This document shows positions 9,106 through 18,829 of a DNA stretch of 64,000 bases, piece by piece; positions within the stretch are counted from its first letter, which is position 1; the number at the start of each line of letters is the position of its first letter. Under the pieces are notes generated by a model that did no database searches, had not been told where the DNA came from, and saw only the letters and a program-made list of their open reading frames with translations. The DNA is from Flammeovirgaceae bacterium (GTDB taxonomy: Bacteria; Bacteroidota; Bacteroidia; Cytophagales; Cyclobacteriaceae): contig JAIYCV010000039.1 of NCBI GenBank assembly GCA_027487845.1, positions 62,001-126,000 of the forward strand. Reading direction: 5' to 3'. The translations under genes were made by a program, and so were the position numbers.

Positions 9106-9981
9106 TTACTTTGTCAAAGCTTGGTCTCTTGTATATTTCCACCGTCTATGAGACCATAACCATGTTTCAGGCATTTTGTTAATCTCCCGTTCTAGTCTTC
9201 GAATATACAACTCGGTTATTTCGTTTTCTGCACAGTCTCTTGGATTTTCAAAAAGCAATTCTGGGAAAATTTCATAATAGCCTCTTCTTACCCTCACAAT
9301 GTTTACAAACACAACAGGGTAATTAAATTTTTTCGCCAATTTCTCTGCTCCGGTAAACAGTGGCGTATCTTGATTTAAGAAAGTGGTCCAATAAGCCTGT
9401 TGCGGAAAAGGAGTTTGATCGGCAATAAAGGCATAAGTGCCTGGGTTGCTTTTGTTCGCTATTATGTCCCGCAAGGTATTTTCAACTTTGATTAAACGTG
9501 TGCCAAACATCGTTCGCGATTTAACCATAAGCTTTTCAAAATAAGTATTGGAAAGTGCTTTATACACAACGTAGAGTTGATGCTTAGTCGATAGTGTGAA
9601 AGACGAACCGGCCCATTCCCAATTACCATAATGACCCATTAGAAGTATCACACTCTTATTTTGATCTTTGAGCTGGTTGAGTAATTCTGCATTGTGAAAC
9701 TTACAGTGCTTCAAGGCGTCCGCTTTGCTCATCGTAATTTTCTTGAAGGTTTCTAAAGTCAGGTCACAGAGATATTGATAGTATTTTTTGCTCAACTCCA
9801 ATATCTCCTTTTCGGATTTTTCAGGAAACGAGTTGGTTAAATTTTCTATTACTACTTTTTTTCGATAGCCAATAACATGAAACACAAGAAAACAAAAGAA
9901 ATCGGAAACACCATAAAGCGCCCAAAACGGGAGATACGAAAGAAGGTAGATAAAAGGTAAAGCGAGGTAATAAGGTATCAT
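9106..9981 (-). CDS. Lysophospholipid / lipid A acyltransferase, LpxL-HtrB family
   Basis: 291 residues, with an N-terminal membrane anchor (YYLALPFIYLLSYLPFW). The HxxxxE catalytic motif is visible as GHYGNWEW (His117, Glu122). Other family features follow: FIADQTPF and the C-terminal MPETWLWSHRRWK. These enzymes add a secondary acyl chain to lipid A on the inner face of the cytoplasmic membrane. Bacteroidota usually carry several such paralogues, so the exact acceptor is uncertain. It lies 60 nt after kdsB, which supplies the Kdo donor for the same molecule, supporting a lipid A role. Confidence 0.88.
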   Translation of the reverse strand: MIPYYLALPFIYLLSYLPFWALYGVSDFFCFLVFHVIGYRKKVVIENLTNSFPEKSEKEILELSKKYYQYLCDLTLETFKKITMSKADALKHCKFHNAELLNQLKDQNKSVILLMGHYGNWEWAGSSFTLSTKHQLYVVYKALSNTYFEKLMVKSRTMFGTRLIKVENTLRDIIANKSNPGTYAFIADQTPFPQQAYWTTFLNQDTPLFTGAEKLAKKFNYPVVFVNIVRVRRGYYEIFPELLFENPRDCAENEITELYIRRLEREINKMPETWLWSHRRWKYTRDQALTK

Positions 9982-10041
9982 TATCTCAGCAAGTTAATTA
10001 TTAATCCAAAAAGGAAAAATGACGCGAATCGCTAAGCACAG

Positions 10042-10782
10042 TTAGCTTACAAATAGATTTGCCCTTTTTAAATCTTCTGGGGTATCGATGCCCATGGTTT
10101 CGATGTTGGTTTCCACCACCTTTATTTTCAGTCCATTTTCGAGCCAGCGCAATTGCTCTAACGACTCGGCTCTTTCAAGTGATGAGATGGGAAGTGTTGT
10201 TATCTTTTCTAAAATATCGGTACGATACGCATACATGCCAATGTGCTTAAAGTACACATGATGTGCGAGCCACTGATCTTGAGCAAGGCCACGTAGGTAA
10301 GGAATGGCGGCCCTGCTAAAATAGATGGCTTCGAGGTGAGTATTAAAAACAACGCGCACGTTGTTTGGACTTACAAGTTGCTCGAACGAGTCAATTTTTT
10401 TTATCAACGTAGCAAGCTCAGTTTTGCCGTCCAGCACAGACGCAAGCAGATCGATTTGCTCTGGCGCAATAAATGGCTCGTCTCCTTGAATATTAATGAC
10501 GTAGTCAAACGATTCATTTAAAATGGATTTTACTTCTTGACAACGATCCGTTCCGCTGGGATGCTTTTCGGAGGTTATGCAGACTTCACCACCAAATGAT
10601 TTTACATGATCACTAATTAGCTCATGATCGGTAGCCACAATTAATCTAGTCAGAGAGGTTGACTTTCTTGCTTGCTCGTAGACCCGTTGTATCATCGTCT
10701 TGTTGCCTATAAGCGCAAGTGGTTTTCCGGGGAAACGTGTAGACGCGTATCGTGCGGGTATAACTCCAAGTATTTTCGTCAT
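10042..10782 (-). CDS. kdsB: 3-deoxy-manno-octulosonate cytidylyltransferase (CMP-Kdo synthetase)
   Basis: 246 residues, the family's usual length. The nucleotide-binding start MTKILGVIPARYASTRFPGK is diagnostic. It is followed by TDHELISDHV, CITSEKHPSGTDRC and NIQGDEPFI. The enzyme activates Kdo with CTP for transfer to lipid A in the cytoplasm. The ATG overlaps the stop of the NfeD-like gene by 4 nt (ATGA at 10779-10782), so translation is probably coupled. It stands directly before the lipid A-type acyltransferase in the same operon. Confidence 0.95.
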   Translation of the reverse strand: MTKILGVIPARYASTRFPGKPLALIGNKTMIQRVYEQARKSTSLTRLIVATDHELISDHVKSFGGEVCITSEKHPSGTDRCQEVKSILNESFDYVINIQGDEPFIAPEQIDLLASVLDGKTELATLIKKIDSFEQLVSPNNVRVVFNTHLEAIYFSRAAIPYLRGLAQDQWLAHHVYFKHIGMYAYRTDILEKITTLPISSLERAESLEQLRWLENGLKIKVVETNIETMGIDTPEDLKRANLFVS

Positions 10783-12119
10783 GCCTGAATTCTTTTTACT
10801 TTTAGCGTTACCCCTTCAGTGCTTATCACCTCAATGGCTTCGCCTTTCTCAATAAAATCACCTTGTGTAAACGCGTCATAAATTTGATGTTCTATCTCTA
10901 CTTTCCCGCTTGGGCGGAGAATTGTGTGGGCAATACCCCGTTTGCCGAGGAAAGAATTTTCTTGGGTGTTGACGGAATATCCTTTTGAGCTGCTTTGTGT
11001 ATCAGTAAGTGCCATTCTCCGAAAAGCCTTGCTATTGCTCAGCTTTGCACTTCCAAAAAGCAGTAGAAGTACTCCACCGCTAAGCCCGCCAAGGGTAGCT
11101 AGCGAAGCCATCAATAAATTATGCAACGGCACGTATTCAAAATTGAAGTTATCGTTATTGAGCATGATAAGTACGAGCGAAGAAACGGTGAGAACAATGC
11201 CAGCTACGCCTGCAACGCCAAAGCCTGGAATGATAAAAATCTCAGCCATCAATAAACCAATTCCTAAAAAAAGAGCAATAATCTCCCAATACGCGGCTAA
11301 TCCGCTCAAATAATAAGGCACCAAATAGAGAACTAACGCGACAACAGCGGCCAACGCGGGAAAGCCAATGCCTGGTGCTTGCAATTCAAAATAGATTCCG
11401 CCAATAATGATGAGGATTAAGACACCACTAATGAACGGGTTTAGAAAAAATGCCACGATCTTTTCCACGTTACTCAATTCAAAGTCGATACGTTGATAGT
11501 TCATCACATTATTTCTCTTTAATATTTCTTCAATGCTCTCCACTTTTGCTTCGCAGTAATTATTGGCAATAGCTTCCGCGGTGGTGAAGGTGATCACTTT
11601 GCCAGCTTGTTTTATGCTGTCAATCACAATTTTTTCATCTACCATTCCCTCGGCAATGCGCGGGTTTCTGCCGTTTTCTTCGGCAGTAGCCCTCATTATG
11701 GACCGCATATAGGATTGATATTTGTCGGGCGCTGCATTGCCGGTGCCACCTTCCACCACGGTGGCAGCACCAATGCTCGCTGCGGGCGACATGTAAATAC
11801 TATCACAGGCAATAGAGATGAGTGCTCCCGCGGAAGCGGCATCAGAATTAACGAACACCCAAATGGGCTTCTTAAAAGCCATGATTTTATCTACAATGTC
11901 TTTAGCATCAGTAAGTACGCCTCCATAGGTGTCCATTTCAATAATTACATAATCGGCTTCTATTTTTTTTGCGTTTTCAAGGGCGAGTGTAACATAACGC
12001 GTCATGCGCGCATCAATCTCTGCTTTTATCTCCATCACCATCACAACTGGTTTAACTTTTTGGCAGTAAACCGAAATACTCGTCATTAGAAGAAAGATGG
12101 CTACACTAATTCTGCGCAT
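10779..12119 (-). CDS. NfeD-family membrane serine protease (ClpP class)
   Basis: About 446 residues from the ATG at 12119 (MRRISVAIFLLM), which opens a signal peptide; an upstream in-frame ATG at 12221 would add a non-signal-like extension. The periplasmic N-terminal half is a ClpP/SppA-like serine protease with the nucleophile in SDAASAGALIS. Four to five membrane spans follow (FLNPFISGVLILIIIGGIYF onward). A C-terminal OB-fold NfeD domain ends the protein. Family members work with slipin/stomatin partners in membrane quality control; no slipin gene is visible here. It heads the operon that runs to the M28 peptidase. Confidence 0.9.
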   Translation of the reverse strand: MRRISVAIFLLMTSISVYCQKVKPVVMVMEIKAEIDARMTRYVTLALENAKKIEADYVIIEMDTYGGVLTDAKDIVDKIMAFKKPIWVFVNSDAASAGALISIACDSIYMSPAASIGAATVVEGGTGNAAPDKYQSYMRSIMRATAEENGRNPRIAEGMVDEKIVIDSIKQAGKVITFTTAEAIANNYCEAKVESIEEILKRNNVMNYQRIDFELSNVEKIVAFFLNPFISGVLILIIIGGIYFELQAPGIGFPALAAVVALVLYLVPYYLSGLAAYWEIIALFLGIGLLMAEIFIIPGFGVAGVAGIVLTVSSLVLIMLNNDNFNFEYVPLHNLLMASLATLGGLSGGVLLLLFGSAKLSNSKAFRRMALTDTQSSSKGYSVNTQENSFLGKRGIAHTILRPSGKVEIEHQIYDAFTQGDFIEKGEAIEVISTEGVTLKVKRIQA

Positions 12120-12229
12120 TGTTAGTTGTTGTTTATAAAATTGATGGTAAAAATAACAGTTTAAAAACAGATATTTTTCCTTATTGGAAGTCGTAAGTAA
12201 TTGGTAACTTTTCGCCCTCATTAAAAAGT

Positions 12230-13099
12230 ATGCTTAAAATCATTCTATTAACACTTTTCTCCTTTGCACCGGCTGACTCGCTGAGAACGGAAACAGTGAA
12301 TGGTAAGTTATTTATCGTTCATCAGGTAAGTTCTGGCGAAACCTTGTATGCAATTGCCAAGCGATATAAAACTTCCGTAGATGCTATAAAAAGGGCGAAC
12401 GAAAACATAGAAGCAGGTATTAAGGAGAGCCAACTTCTTAGAATTCCCTATGAAAAGAAAGAAAAAAAGCCCGTTTCCGTAGATGCGAAAGAAAAGAAGC
12501 CAGACCAGAAAACGCATACGGTAGCATCAAAGGAAACGCTTTCTTCTATTGCCAAACAATACAAATTAAGTGTTAAACAACTGAAGGAATTGAATTCATT
12601 GGAAACAGATCAGGTAAAAATTGGTCAGCAATTAATTGTAAGTGGGGCTAAACCCACTATTGCGGAGAAAAAGGAGACAAAGAAAGAAGTAAAGGAAGAA
12701 AAGGTGGAGAAAAAGGAAGCTCCAAAAGTAGAAAAACCCGTGGTTGTAGAAAAGAAACTGCCGAAGGAGGTCGCAAAACCGCTGGAGAAGAAGGAGGAAG
12801 TTATTACCATTTCTGAAAATGTGGCCGATTCGGACGAGAAAAAAGAAACGGGTACTGCGGAGATAATGGACGGCACAGAAGGCACCCGGAAATACTTGGC
12901 ATTTCATCGCACCATTAAAGTGGGCTCCATTGTGAAAGTAAAAAACGTGGCAACCAGCAAGGAAGTATTTGTAAGAATTTCAGGCAATATGCCGGCTGGC
13001 GTAGATGACAAGGTAGTTATTAAAATTTCAAAGGCTGCTTTTGAGCGGTTGGGTGGAACAGATAACAGCCTTGAGGCCGAAGTCAGCTATTATAAGTAA
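12230..13099 (+). CDS. Secreted protein with two LysM domains and RlpA-like C-terminus
   Basis: 289 residues with a short signal peptide (MLKIILLTLFSFAPAD). LysM domain 1 is at about residues 27-72 (HQVSSGETLYAIAKRYKTS) and LysM domain 2 at about 95-140 (HTVASKETLSSIAKQYKLS). A lysine/glutamate-rich linker of about 70 residues follows. The last 70 residues (VKVKNVATSKEVFVRISGNM) resemble the double-psi barrel of RlpA-like proteins. It probably binds peptidoglycan in the periplasm. The stop is immediately followed by the ATG of the OmpA-family gene, so the two are co-translated cell-wall proteins. Confidence 0.85.
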   Translation: MLKIILLTLFSFAPADSLRTETVNGKLFIVHQVSSGETLYAIAKRYKTSVDAIKRANENIEAGIKESQLLRIPYEKKEKKPVSVDAKEKKPDQKTHTVASKETLSSIAKQYKLSVKQLKELNSLETDQVKIGQQLIVSGAKPTIAEKKETKKEVKEEKVEKKEAPKVEKPVVVEKKLPKEVAKPLEKKEEVITISENVADSDEKKETGTAEIMDGTEGTRKYLAFHRTIKVGSIVKVKNVATSKEVFVRISGNMPAGVDDKVVIKISKAAFERLGGTDNSLEAEVSYYK

Positions 13100-14209
13100 A
13101 TGAAGTTCGCCTTATTGCTGGCGTTGTTACCAAGCTGTTTTTCAGTCGGGCAGAATTTAGTTGCCAACGCTGGCTTCGAAGAATTTTATACCTGTCCTGG
13201 TTCTTTTACCATCAACCCATTAAGTCGCGAAATTGCTCCCGGTTGGAGTTCGCCAACAGCCGGCACGCCCGATTTGTTTAATGAATGCAGCAAAGGCGCA
13301 GCCAACGCTTCGCATAACTGGGCGGGCGTTTCTAGTTACCATGCTGGTAAGGGGTATGTGGGCATTTATGTTTGGATGAAGGGACAAAGAAGCTATCGGG
13401 AATACATTCAAGCAAGATTGAAATCCCCCCTTATTGAAGGTAGGAAGTATCAACTGGAATTTAGTTTTAAGTTCTCTTCTTATTCGCGATACAGCACCGA
13501 CCGTATCGGAGCGCTGTTGCTCGATTCAGCCTACCATAGTGATAAAGATACCCCAATTCCTATTTCGCCAACAATATCCAAAGTGTATGATTCCGCCTTT
13601 CGCAGAGCCACTGGCCTTTGGGAAAAGGTTTCAAGCCAATTTATAGCCAAAGGGAATGAACAGTATGTGATTATCGGTAATTTTGCCAACAATCAATCGA
13701 CCAAAAGTTTCCACGTAAACTTTGAACCCGTTCTAGAGCCCATGCTGGCCAACGCCTGTTATTATTATATTGATGATGTAAGTGTGGCCGATGTAGATTC
13801 CATAAAAGCACTGCCCAAGGTTTTAGTTGCTGATAAAAATGTGAAACTCAATGAAACGTATGTGTTGCAAAACATTCAATTTGAGTACAACAAAGCAACG
13901 TTGCAATCAGCTTCATTTATTGAACTTGAAAAACTGGTGTCCGTTTTAAAAGAAAATTCGGGCTGGAAAGTTACCCTAGCCGGGCATACTGATGATGTAG
14001 GGTCGCTTGATTTTAACCAGCAACTTTCGGAAGCGCGAGCCAACAGTGTGGCTGAGTTTTTGATTACCCGCGGAATTGACAAAAGCAGAATAACCTCAGT
14101 TGGCTTCGGCAAACAAATGCCTTTAGAACCAGAGAATACCGAAGTCGCAAAAGCCAAGAACAGGCGTGTAGAGTATACTTTTTCAATGCCTGCCCATGCG
14201 ATTAAATAA
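13100..14209 (+). CDS. OmpA-family outer-membrane protein, peptidoglycan-associated
   Basis: 369 residues. A signal peptide is followed by NLVANAGFEEFYTCPG, a start seen in many Bacteroidota OmpA-type proteins with an N-terminal carbohydrate-binding-like sandwich. The C-terminal 110 residues are an OmpA/MotB domain: IQFEYNKATL, LAGHTDDVGSLDFNQQLSEA and NRRVEY, with the Asp and Arg that bind diaminopimelate. It tethers the outer membrane to peptidoglycan. The ATG follows the LysM gene stop with no gap, and its 3' end overlaps the next gene by 14 nt. Confidence 0.88.
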   Translation: MKFALLLALLPSCFSVGQNLVANAGFEEFYTCPGSFTINPLSREIAPGWSSPTAGTPDLFNECSKGAANASHNWAGVSSYHAGKGYVGIYVWMKGQRSYREYIQARLKSPLIEGRKYQLEFSFKFSSYSRYSTDRIGALLLDSAYHSDKDTPIPISPTISKVYDSAFRRATGLWEKVSSQFIAKGNEQYVIIGNFANNQSTKSFHVNFEPVLEPMLANACYYYIDDVSVADVDSIKALPKVLVADKNVKLNETYVLQNIQFEYNKATLQSASFIELEKLVSVLKENSGWKVTLAGHTDDVGSLDFNQQLSEARANSVAEFLITRGIDKSRITSVGFGKQMPLEPENTEVAKAKNRRVEYTFSMPAHAIK

Positions 14210-14969
14210 ACTACTTGAACTCAAGCCTTTTTTGGACGACAAGGTGGAAAAATACAATCAACCGGGTTTTATTGAAAACGACCCGATTTGCATTCCGCAT
14301 ACGTACAAAAAAAAACAAGATATTGAGATTGCAGGTTTTCTTGCTGCTACCCTGGCGTGGGGGCAACGAGTTACAGTTGTGAACAAAACAAAGCAGCTTC
14401 TTGGCTGGATGGATAATAGTCCGCATGATTTTTTGTTGAACTACAAAATCGGTGATCTAAAACCTTTCGCCAAGTTTAAGCACAGAACCTTTAACGGCAG
14501 CGATGCCGCCTATTTTGTTGAGTCGCTGGCGAACATCTATCACCGCTATTCTTCACTTGAGGAAACTTTTGTGGTAAGTGACGAGGCCGAGACCGTTGAG
14601 CAAGCACTGGTGCATTTTCATTCTGAGTTTTTTGGACTTAGCTACCCCAAACGCACCTTGAAACACGTAGCCACACCCGAGCGAAAGTCTGCCTGCAAGC
14701 GTATTAACATGTATTTGCGTTGGATGGTGCGCACCGATGCCAACGGGGTAGACTTTGGCAGCTGGAAAAATATAAAGCCCGCGCAATTAATTTGTCCCTT
14801 GGACGTGCATGTGGAACGGATAGCGCGTAAACTAAAACTAATAAAGCGCAAACAAGTAGACTGGCAGACGGCTCTTGAGCTTACAAGCAACCTAAAGCTG
14901 CTCGATCCAGATGATCCGGTTAAGTATGATTTCGCTCTGTTTGGTTTGGGGGTGGAGGAAAAATTCTGA
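14196..14969 (+). CDS. TIGR02757 family protein
   Basis: 257 residues. The sequence pattern (LKPFLDDKVEKYNQPGFIENDPICIPH, cut here to key parts: LKPFLDDKVE and FIENDPICIPH) is the hallmark of TIGR02757, a conserved family common in Bacteroidota. The C-terminal half has CPLDVHVERIARKLKLIKRK and ends FGLGVEEKF. This resembles the helix-hairpin-helix part of DNA glycosylase-like proteins, but the biochemical role is not established. It overlaps the OmpA-family gene by 14 nt, hence the same transcript. The following aspS is convergent. Confidence 0.82.
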   Translation: MRLNKLLELKPFLDDKVEKYNQPGFIENDPICIPHTYKKKQDIEIAGFLAATLAWGQRVTVVNKTKQLLGWMDNSPHDFLLNYKIGDLKPFAKFKHRTFNGSDAAYFVESLANIYHRYSSLEETFVVSDEAETVEQALVHFHSEFFGLSYPKRTLKHVATPERKSACKRINMYLRWMVRTDANGVDFGSWKNIKPAQLICPLDVHVERIARKLKLIKRKQVDWQTALELTSNLKLLDPDDPVKYDFALFGLGVEEKF

Positions 14970-14983
14970 ATTAACGCTTTATC

Positions 14984-16732
14984 TTAATCATTTACCGATA
15001 TCCCCAACTCCTTCAACTGCTCACTCGAAATAGAAGAAGGACTGTCAATCATTACATCGCGGCCCGCATTGTTTTTGGGAAAGGCAATGAAATCGCGGAT
15101 TGAGTCGGCACCACCAAAGAGCGAGCAAAGCCTGTCGAACCCAAAGGCAATACCACCGTGTGGAGGTGCGCCAAATTCAAATGCTTCCATTAAGAAACCA
15201 AATTGCTTTTTCGCTTCCTCTTCGCTAAAGCCAAGGTGCGTAAACATGAGCGATTGTGTAGGTCTGTCATGAATACGAATAGAGCCACCGCCTACTTCGG
15301 TGCCGTTAATCACCAAATCATACGCATTGGCTCTCACACTGCCAGGTGCAGTTTCTAGTAAGTGCATGTCTTCCCTTTTCGGGGAGGTGAACGGGTGGTG
15401 CATGGCATGAAAACGTTGTGTCTCTTCATTCCATTCAAGCAGCGGAAAGTCGAGTACCCAGAGTGTAGAAAATTTATTTTTATCGCGCAAGCCAAGCTGT
15501 GTGCCCATTAGCAGGCGAAGTTCGCCCAGCGCTTTTCTTGTTTTTTCTTTTTCTCCTGCCAGGAGTAGTAACAAGTCGCCTGGCTGTGCATTAAATTTCT
15601 GAGCTATATGCGCCAGCTCAATCTCATCAAAGAACTTATCTACCGATGACTTATATGTTCCATTGGCTTCGCAACGAATGTAAATCAACCCCTTTGCCCC
15701 GATTTGTGGTTTCTTTACAAAATCCGTTAGTTCGTCCAACTGTTTGCGTGTGTAGCCGGCACAACCTTTCGCGCAAATACCTACTACTAACTCGGCATCG
15801 TCAAAAACAATAAAACCTTTGCCTTTTGTTACCTCGTTTACTTCCACAAACTTCATATCAAAGCGAGTGTCGGGTTTGTCCGAGCCGTAATGAGTCATGG
15901 CATCATTATAGGTCATGCGGGGCACAGCGGGTATGTCAATGCCTTTCACGGTTTTGAATAGGTGGCGCACCAAACCTTCAAAGGTTGATAGTATGTCCTC
16001 CTGTGTGATGAATGACATCTCGCAGTCTATCTGTGTAAACTCGGGCTGGCGATCGGCACGCAAGTCTTCATCGCGGAAGCATTTTACAATTTGATAGTAG
16101 CGGTCGAAGCCCGAAACCATGAGCAATTGCTTAAACGTTTGAGGCGATTGTGGCAAGGCATAAAACTCTCCGTTGTGCATACGTGAGGGTACCACAAAAT
16201 CGCGCGCACCTTCTGGCGTTGATTTGATGAGCACGGGTGTTTCTACTTCTATAAAATTTAAGCCGTCTAAATAAATGCGGGTTTGTTGACCCATTTTATG
16301 GCGAAGTTGTAAGCTTTCGCGAACTGGGTTTCTTCTCAAATCCAAGTAGCGATATTTCATTCGCAGATCATCGCCACCATCGGTGTTTTCTTCTATGGTA
16401 AAAGGGGGAGTTTTAGATTCATTGAGAATTTCTAGCGCGGTGATCTTTATCTCTATTTCACCGGTAGGCATTTTGTCGTTTTTTGAAACTCTTTCAGAAA
16501 CAACTCCAGAAACCGAAACCACATATTCCCTTCCCAATTTTCGCGCTACTGCTAAAAGGTGGGCATCCGATTTACCTTCTTCCAAAAACAACTGAGTTAC
16601 TCCATAGCGGTCGCGCAAGTCGATCCAAAGTAAACTACCTTTATCGCGCGTGCGCTGCACCCATCCCGTAAGGGTAACTTGTTTATTCACTTCACTAATT
16701 CGCAATTCGCCACACGTATGAGTCCGCAACAT
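14984..16732 (-). CDS. aspS: Aspartyl-tRNA synthetase
   Basis: 582 residues, the bacterial-type length. The N-terminal OB-fold anticodon-binding domain begins [10 protein letters not shown] and includes [14 protein letters not shown]. Class II motif 2 is seen as [19 protein letters not shown] and motif 3 as [16 protein letters not shown] bacterial GAD insertion lies at about 290-420. It charges tRNA-Asp (the bacterial form may also charge tRNA-Asn if GatCAB is present). The gene is monocistronic and convergent to the TIGR02757 gene with a 14-nt gap. Confidence 0.97.
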   Translation of the reverse strand: MLRTHTCGELRISEVNKQVTLTGWVQRTRDKGSLLWIDLRDRYGVTQLFLEEGKSDAHLLAVARKLGREYVVSVSGVVSERVSKNDKMPTGEIEIKITALEILNESKTPPFTIEENTDGGDDLRMKYRYLDLRRNPVRESLQLRHKMGQQTRIYLDGLNFIEVETPVLIKSTPEGARDFVVPSRMHNGEFYALPQSPQTFKQLLMVSGFDRYYQIVKCFRDEDLRADRQPEFTQIDCEMSFITQEDILSTFEGLVRHLFKTVKGIDIPAVPRMTYNDAMTHYGSDKPDTRFDMKFVEVNEVTKGKGFIVFDDAELVVGICAKGCAGYTRKQLDELTDFVKKPQIGAKGLIYIRCEANGTYKSSVDKFFDEIELAHIAQKFNAQPGDLLLLLAGEKEKTRKALGELRLLMGTQLGLRDKNKFSTLWVLDFPLLEWNEETQRFHAMHHPFTSPKREDMHLLETAPGSVRANAYDLVINGTEVGGGSIRIHDRPTQSLMFTHLGFSEEEAKKQFGFLMEAFEFGAPPHGGIAFGFDRLCSLFGGADSIRDFIAFPKNNAGRDVMIDSPSSISSEQLKELGISVND

Positions 16733-16882
16733 GGATTTTTTCGATTAAATTTGAGGCGCAAATTTAGCAATCTATCCTCACTTTATGAATTGCAATTGAA
16801 TATCCCCATTTTTGAGCGCGAAATTGGTGACTGGTTGGGTAGATACGATTTTATTAGTTTTGACCGTTTAACAATGTGACTT

Positions 16883-17128
16883 ATGATACGTGACGAATTG
16901 AAGCAAACCCCTTTGAATGACCAGCAGGTGATGATGTTGCGGTTGTTAAAAAAACCGTTGCCACAAGAGGATTTTTTGCAGATGCAGCGATTGGCTGTGA
17001 AATTGTTGGCTAAACAATTGGATCGAACCATTGAAGATTGGGAATTGCAGAACGGTATGGTGGAAGAAGATTATGAAAAATTAAGCCGAGGTCATTTTCG
17101 AGTATCTTCGATCGACAAGCCTCTATGA
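16883..17128 (+). CDS. Probable antitoxin of a PIN-type toxin-antitoxin pair
   Basis: 81 residues, no recognised family. The protein is helical and charged (KQTPLNDQQVMMLRLLKKPL, then QMQRLAVKLLAKQLDRTIEDW). It starts with ATG and its stop overlaps the ATG of the PIN gene by 4 nt (ATGA at 17125-17128), the usual arrangement for an antitoxin-toxin operon. The assignment as antitoxin rests on this coupling and on size, not on a DNA-binding motif. Confidence 0.6.
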   Translation: MIRDELKQTPLNDQQVMMLRLLKKPLPQEDFLQMQRLAVKLLAKQLDRTIEDWELQNGMVEEDYEKLSRGHFRVSSIDKPL

Positions 17129-17535
17129 AGGTTGTTATCGATTCGAACGTGTTGTTGGTCGCTATCGGAAAAAGGAGTAAACATAGATTAATCTGGAACG
17201 CATTTATAGAGGGTAAATACCAGCTTATTATTTCTGAAGGAATCATTCATGAGTATGAGGAAATCCTTCGTCAGTATTCGGCCCCTGGCGCAGCAGAGCT
17301 CGTTTTGGAAACATTTTTAGAATCTCCAGATACCATTTTTACGCGCATCTATTATTCTTGGAACGCGATAACAAAAGATCCTGACGATAACAAGTTTTTT
17401 GACGTGGCGGCTGCCGCCAACGCTGATTATTTGGTGACAAATGACGCGCATTTTAAAGAAGCTGAATTGCTCTCGTTTCCTAAAGTCGCTATTGTATCGG
17501 CAGATAAATTTATCGCTATTTTAGATAAATTGTAG
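17125..17535 (+). CDS. PIN-domain ribonuclease, putative toxin
   Basis: 136 residues. The first acidic residue is in KVVIDSNVLLVA and the later acidic cluster is DDNKFFDVAAAANADYLVTNDAHF. This is the TIGR00305-type PIN toxin layout. Such proteins are metal-dependent RNases that inhibit translation when freed from the antitoxin. It is translationally coupled to the small gene upstream. The pair is inserted between aspS and unrelated genes. Confidence 0.82.
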   Translation: MKVVIDSNVLLVAIGKRSKHRLIWNAFIEGKYQLIISEGIIHEYEEILRQYSAPGAAELVLETFLESPDTIFTRIYYSWNAITKDPDDNKFFDVAAAANADYLVTNDAHFKEAELLSFPKVAIVSADKFIAILDKL

Positions 17536-17581
17536 GATGGTTGACCTTATTTAACATTAGAAATTAAATCTCCACTAAATC

Positions 17582-18190
17582 ATGAACAAACTTAAATCTC
17601 GCGCAAAGCTCTTCAACGGATTTCGAACTCGTGAACCCTTAGGTGCAATAAAAACCATGCTGATTTTCGCGGTATTTTCAATGGCATTTAGTTCTTCTAA
17701 ATTGATAAAAACCAAGATAAATAAGGAAATCACTGTCAGTATACCAGAAGAATTGAAACCCATGACCAACGAGGATATTGCCCAGCGCTACCCTTCGGTG
17801 AGAGCGCCTCTAGGGGCATATACAAATGCCGACAGATTGGTTGATTTTAGTGTAAACATCTCCGCTACCCAATGGCCTGACTCAAATATTGAAATGGCGC
17901 AGAAATTCTTTAAATCAGGTATTACTAATTTGTATGATCGGGTTGAGTTTATTGAGGAAGGCACAAAACAGTTGGGCAAAAAGAAGTTTATATTTTTTGA
18001 ACTTGAATCGCGCGTGAATGGCAATAAGCGGCAACTAGGCGAGCAGCAGACCATCCAACGATACATTTATGTCCAATACCTAGTGGAGGCAAAACGCACA
18101 TTGGTTTTTACATTCAGTTGCCCAAAAGAATTAAAAGCTGACTGGCAGAAGACAGCGAAAGAAGTAATGAAGAGCATTTCTGTTAAATGA
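17582..18190 (+). CDS. Membrane-anchored or secreted protein of unknown function
   Basis: 202 residues, not recognised. A basic N-terminus of about 25 residues precedes one hydrophobic segment (AIKTMLIFAVFSMAFSSSKLI) that could be a signal anchor; starting at the internal ATG near it would give a normal signal peptide. The rest (ITVSIPEELKPMTNEDIAQRY through the C-terminal KTAKEVMKSISVK) has the rhythm of PsbP/DUF1795-like stress proteins, but that resemblance is weak. It lies 46 nt after the PIN toxin and may be an independent gene. Confidence 0.6.
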   Translation: MNKLKSRAKLFNGFRTREPLGAIKTMLIFAVFSMAFSSSKLIKTKINKEITVSIPEELKPMTNEDIAQRYPSVRAPLGAYTNADRLVDFSVNISATQWPDSNIEMAQKFFKSGITNLYDRVEFIEEGTKQLGKKKFIFFELESRVNGNKRQLGEQQTIQRYIYVQYLVEAKRTLVFTFSCPKELKADWQKTAKEVMKSISVK

Positions 18191-18251
18191 TTGGAAATTT
18201 CAAGTTCAAAATTCAAAATCAGCTGAGTGTGGTAATATCAAATCTAAAATC

Positions 18252-18704
18252 TTGAACATTGAATTGTATACCCCCGATTATTTCATGCGCGAAGCGCTGA
18301 AAGAAGCGCGTATTGCGCTAGACGCGGGCGAAGTGCCAGTCGGTGCCGTAGTGGTGGCGGGCAACAAAATTATAGCGAAAGCACACAACCAAACCGAAAT
18401 GCTTACCGATGCCACCGCCCATGCCGAAATGCTGGCCATTACATCGGCAGCCAATTACTTGGGATCAAAATACTTGAATGAATGCACCTTGTATGTTACC
18501 CTTGAACCGTGTGTGATGTGCGCAGGCGCGCTGCATTGGACGCAACTCCAAAAATTGGTGTTTGGTGCCGAAGACAAGCAAAGAGGTTATTCGCTTCTAG
18601 AAAAAAATATCTTGCACCCAAAAACGGAGGTAGTCAGGAATGTGCAAGCAACAGCCAGCAAAGAACTAATTGACGATTTTTTTAGAAGACTGAGAGGAAG
18701 ATAG
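18252..18704 (+). CDS. tadA: tRNA-specific adenosine deaminase (nucleoside deaminase)
   Basis: 150 residues. Zinc site residues are in TAHAEMLAI (HAE) and LEPCVMCAGAL (PCxxC). The enzyme converts A34 to inosine in tRNA-Arg(ACG). The frame starts with TTG at 18252 and gives IELYTPDYFMREALKEAR, the conserved N-terminus of Bacteroidota TadA (a Y-x-x-x-FM-x-AL pattern). The next ATG (18285) would remove the conserved YTPDYF, so the TTG start is preferred. Confidence 0.9.
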   Translation: MNIELYTPDYFMREALKEARIALDAGEVPVGAVVVAGNKIIAKAHNQTEMLTDATAHAEMLAITSAANYLGSKYLNECTLYVTLEPCVMCAGALHWTQLQKLVFGAEDKQRGYSLLEKNILHPKTEVVRNVQATASKELIDDFFRRLRGR

Positions 18705-18829
18705 GCTTCTGCCCTGTTAGAGAGCCGTTTTTTTGATGCACAGCGCAGAGATGAACATATTGTAACGATGTTTTTCTCAAATGTTTCCCGTAATTGTTAC
18801 CAATCCTATAAAATGAATTTTTGCTTGTA

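Noticed and set aside
12625..12907. Long antisense open frames in the LysM gene
   Set aside because: They mirror the Lys/Glu-rich linker (giving Phe/Ser/Leu runs); composition explains openness.
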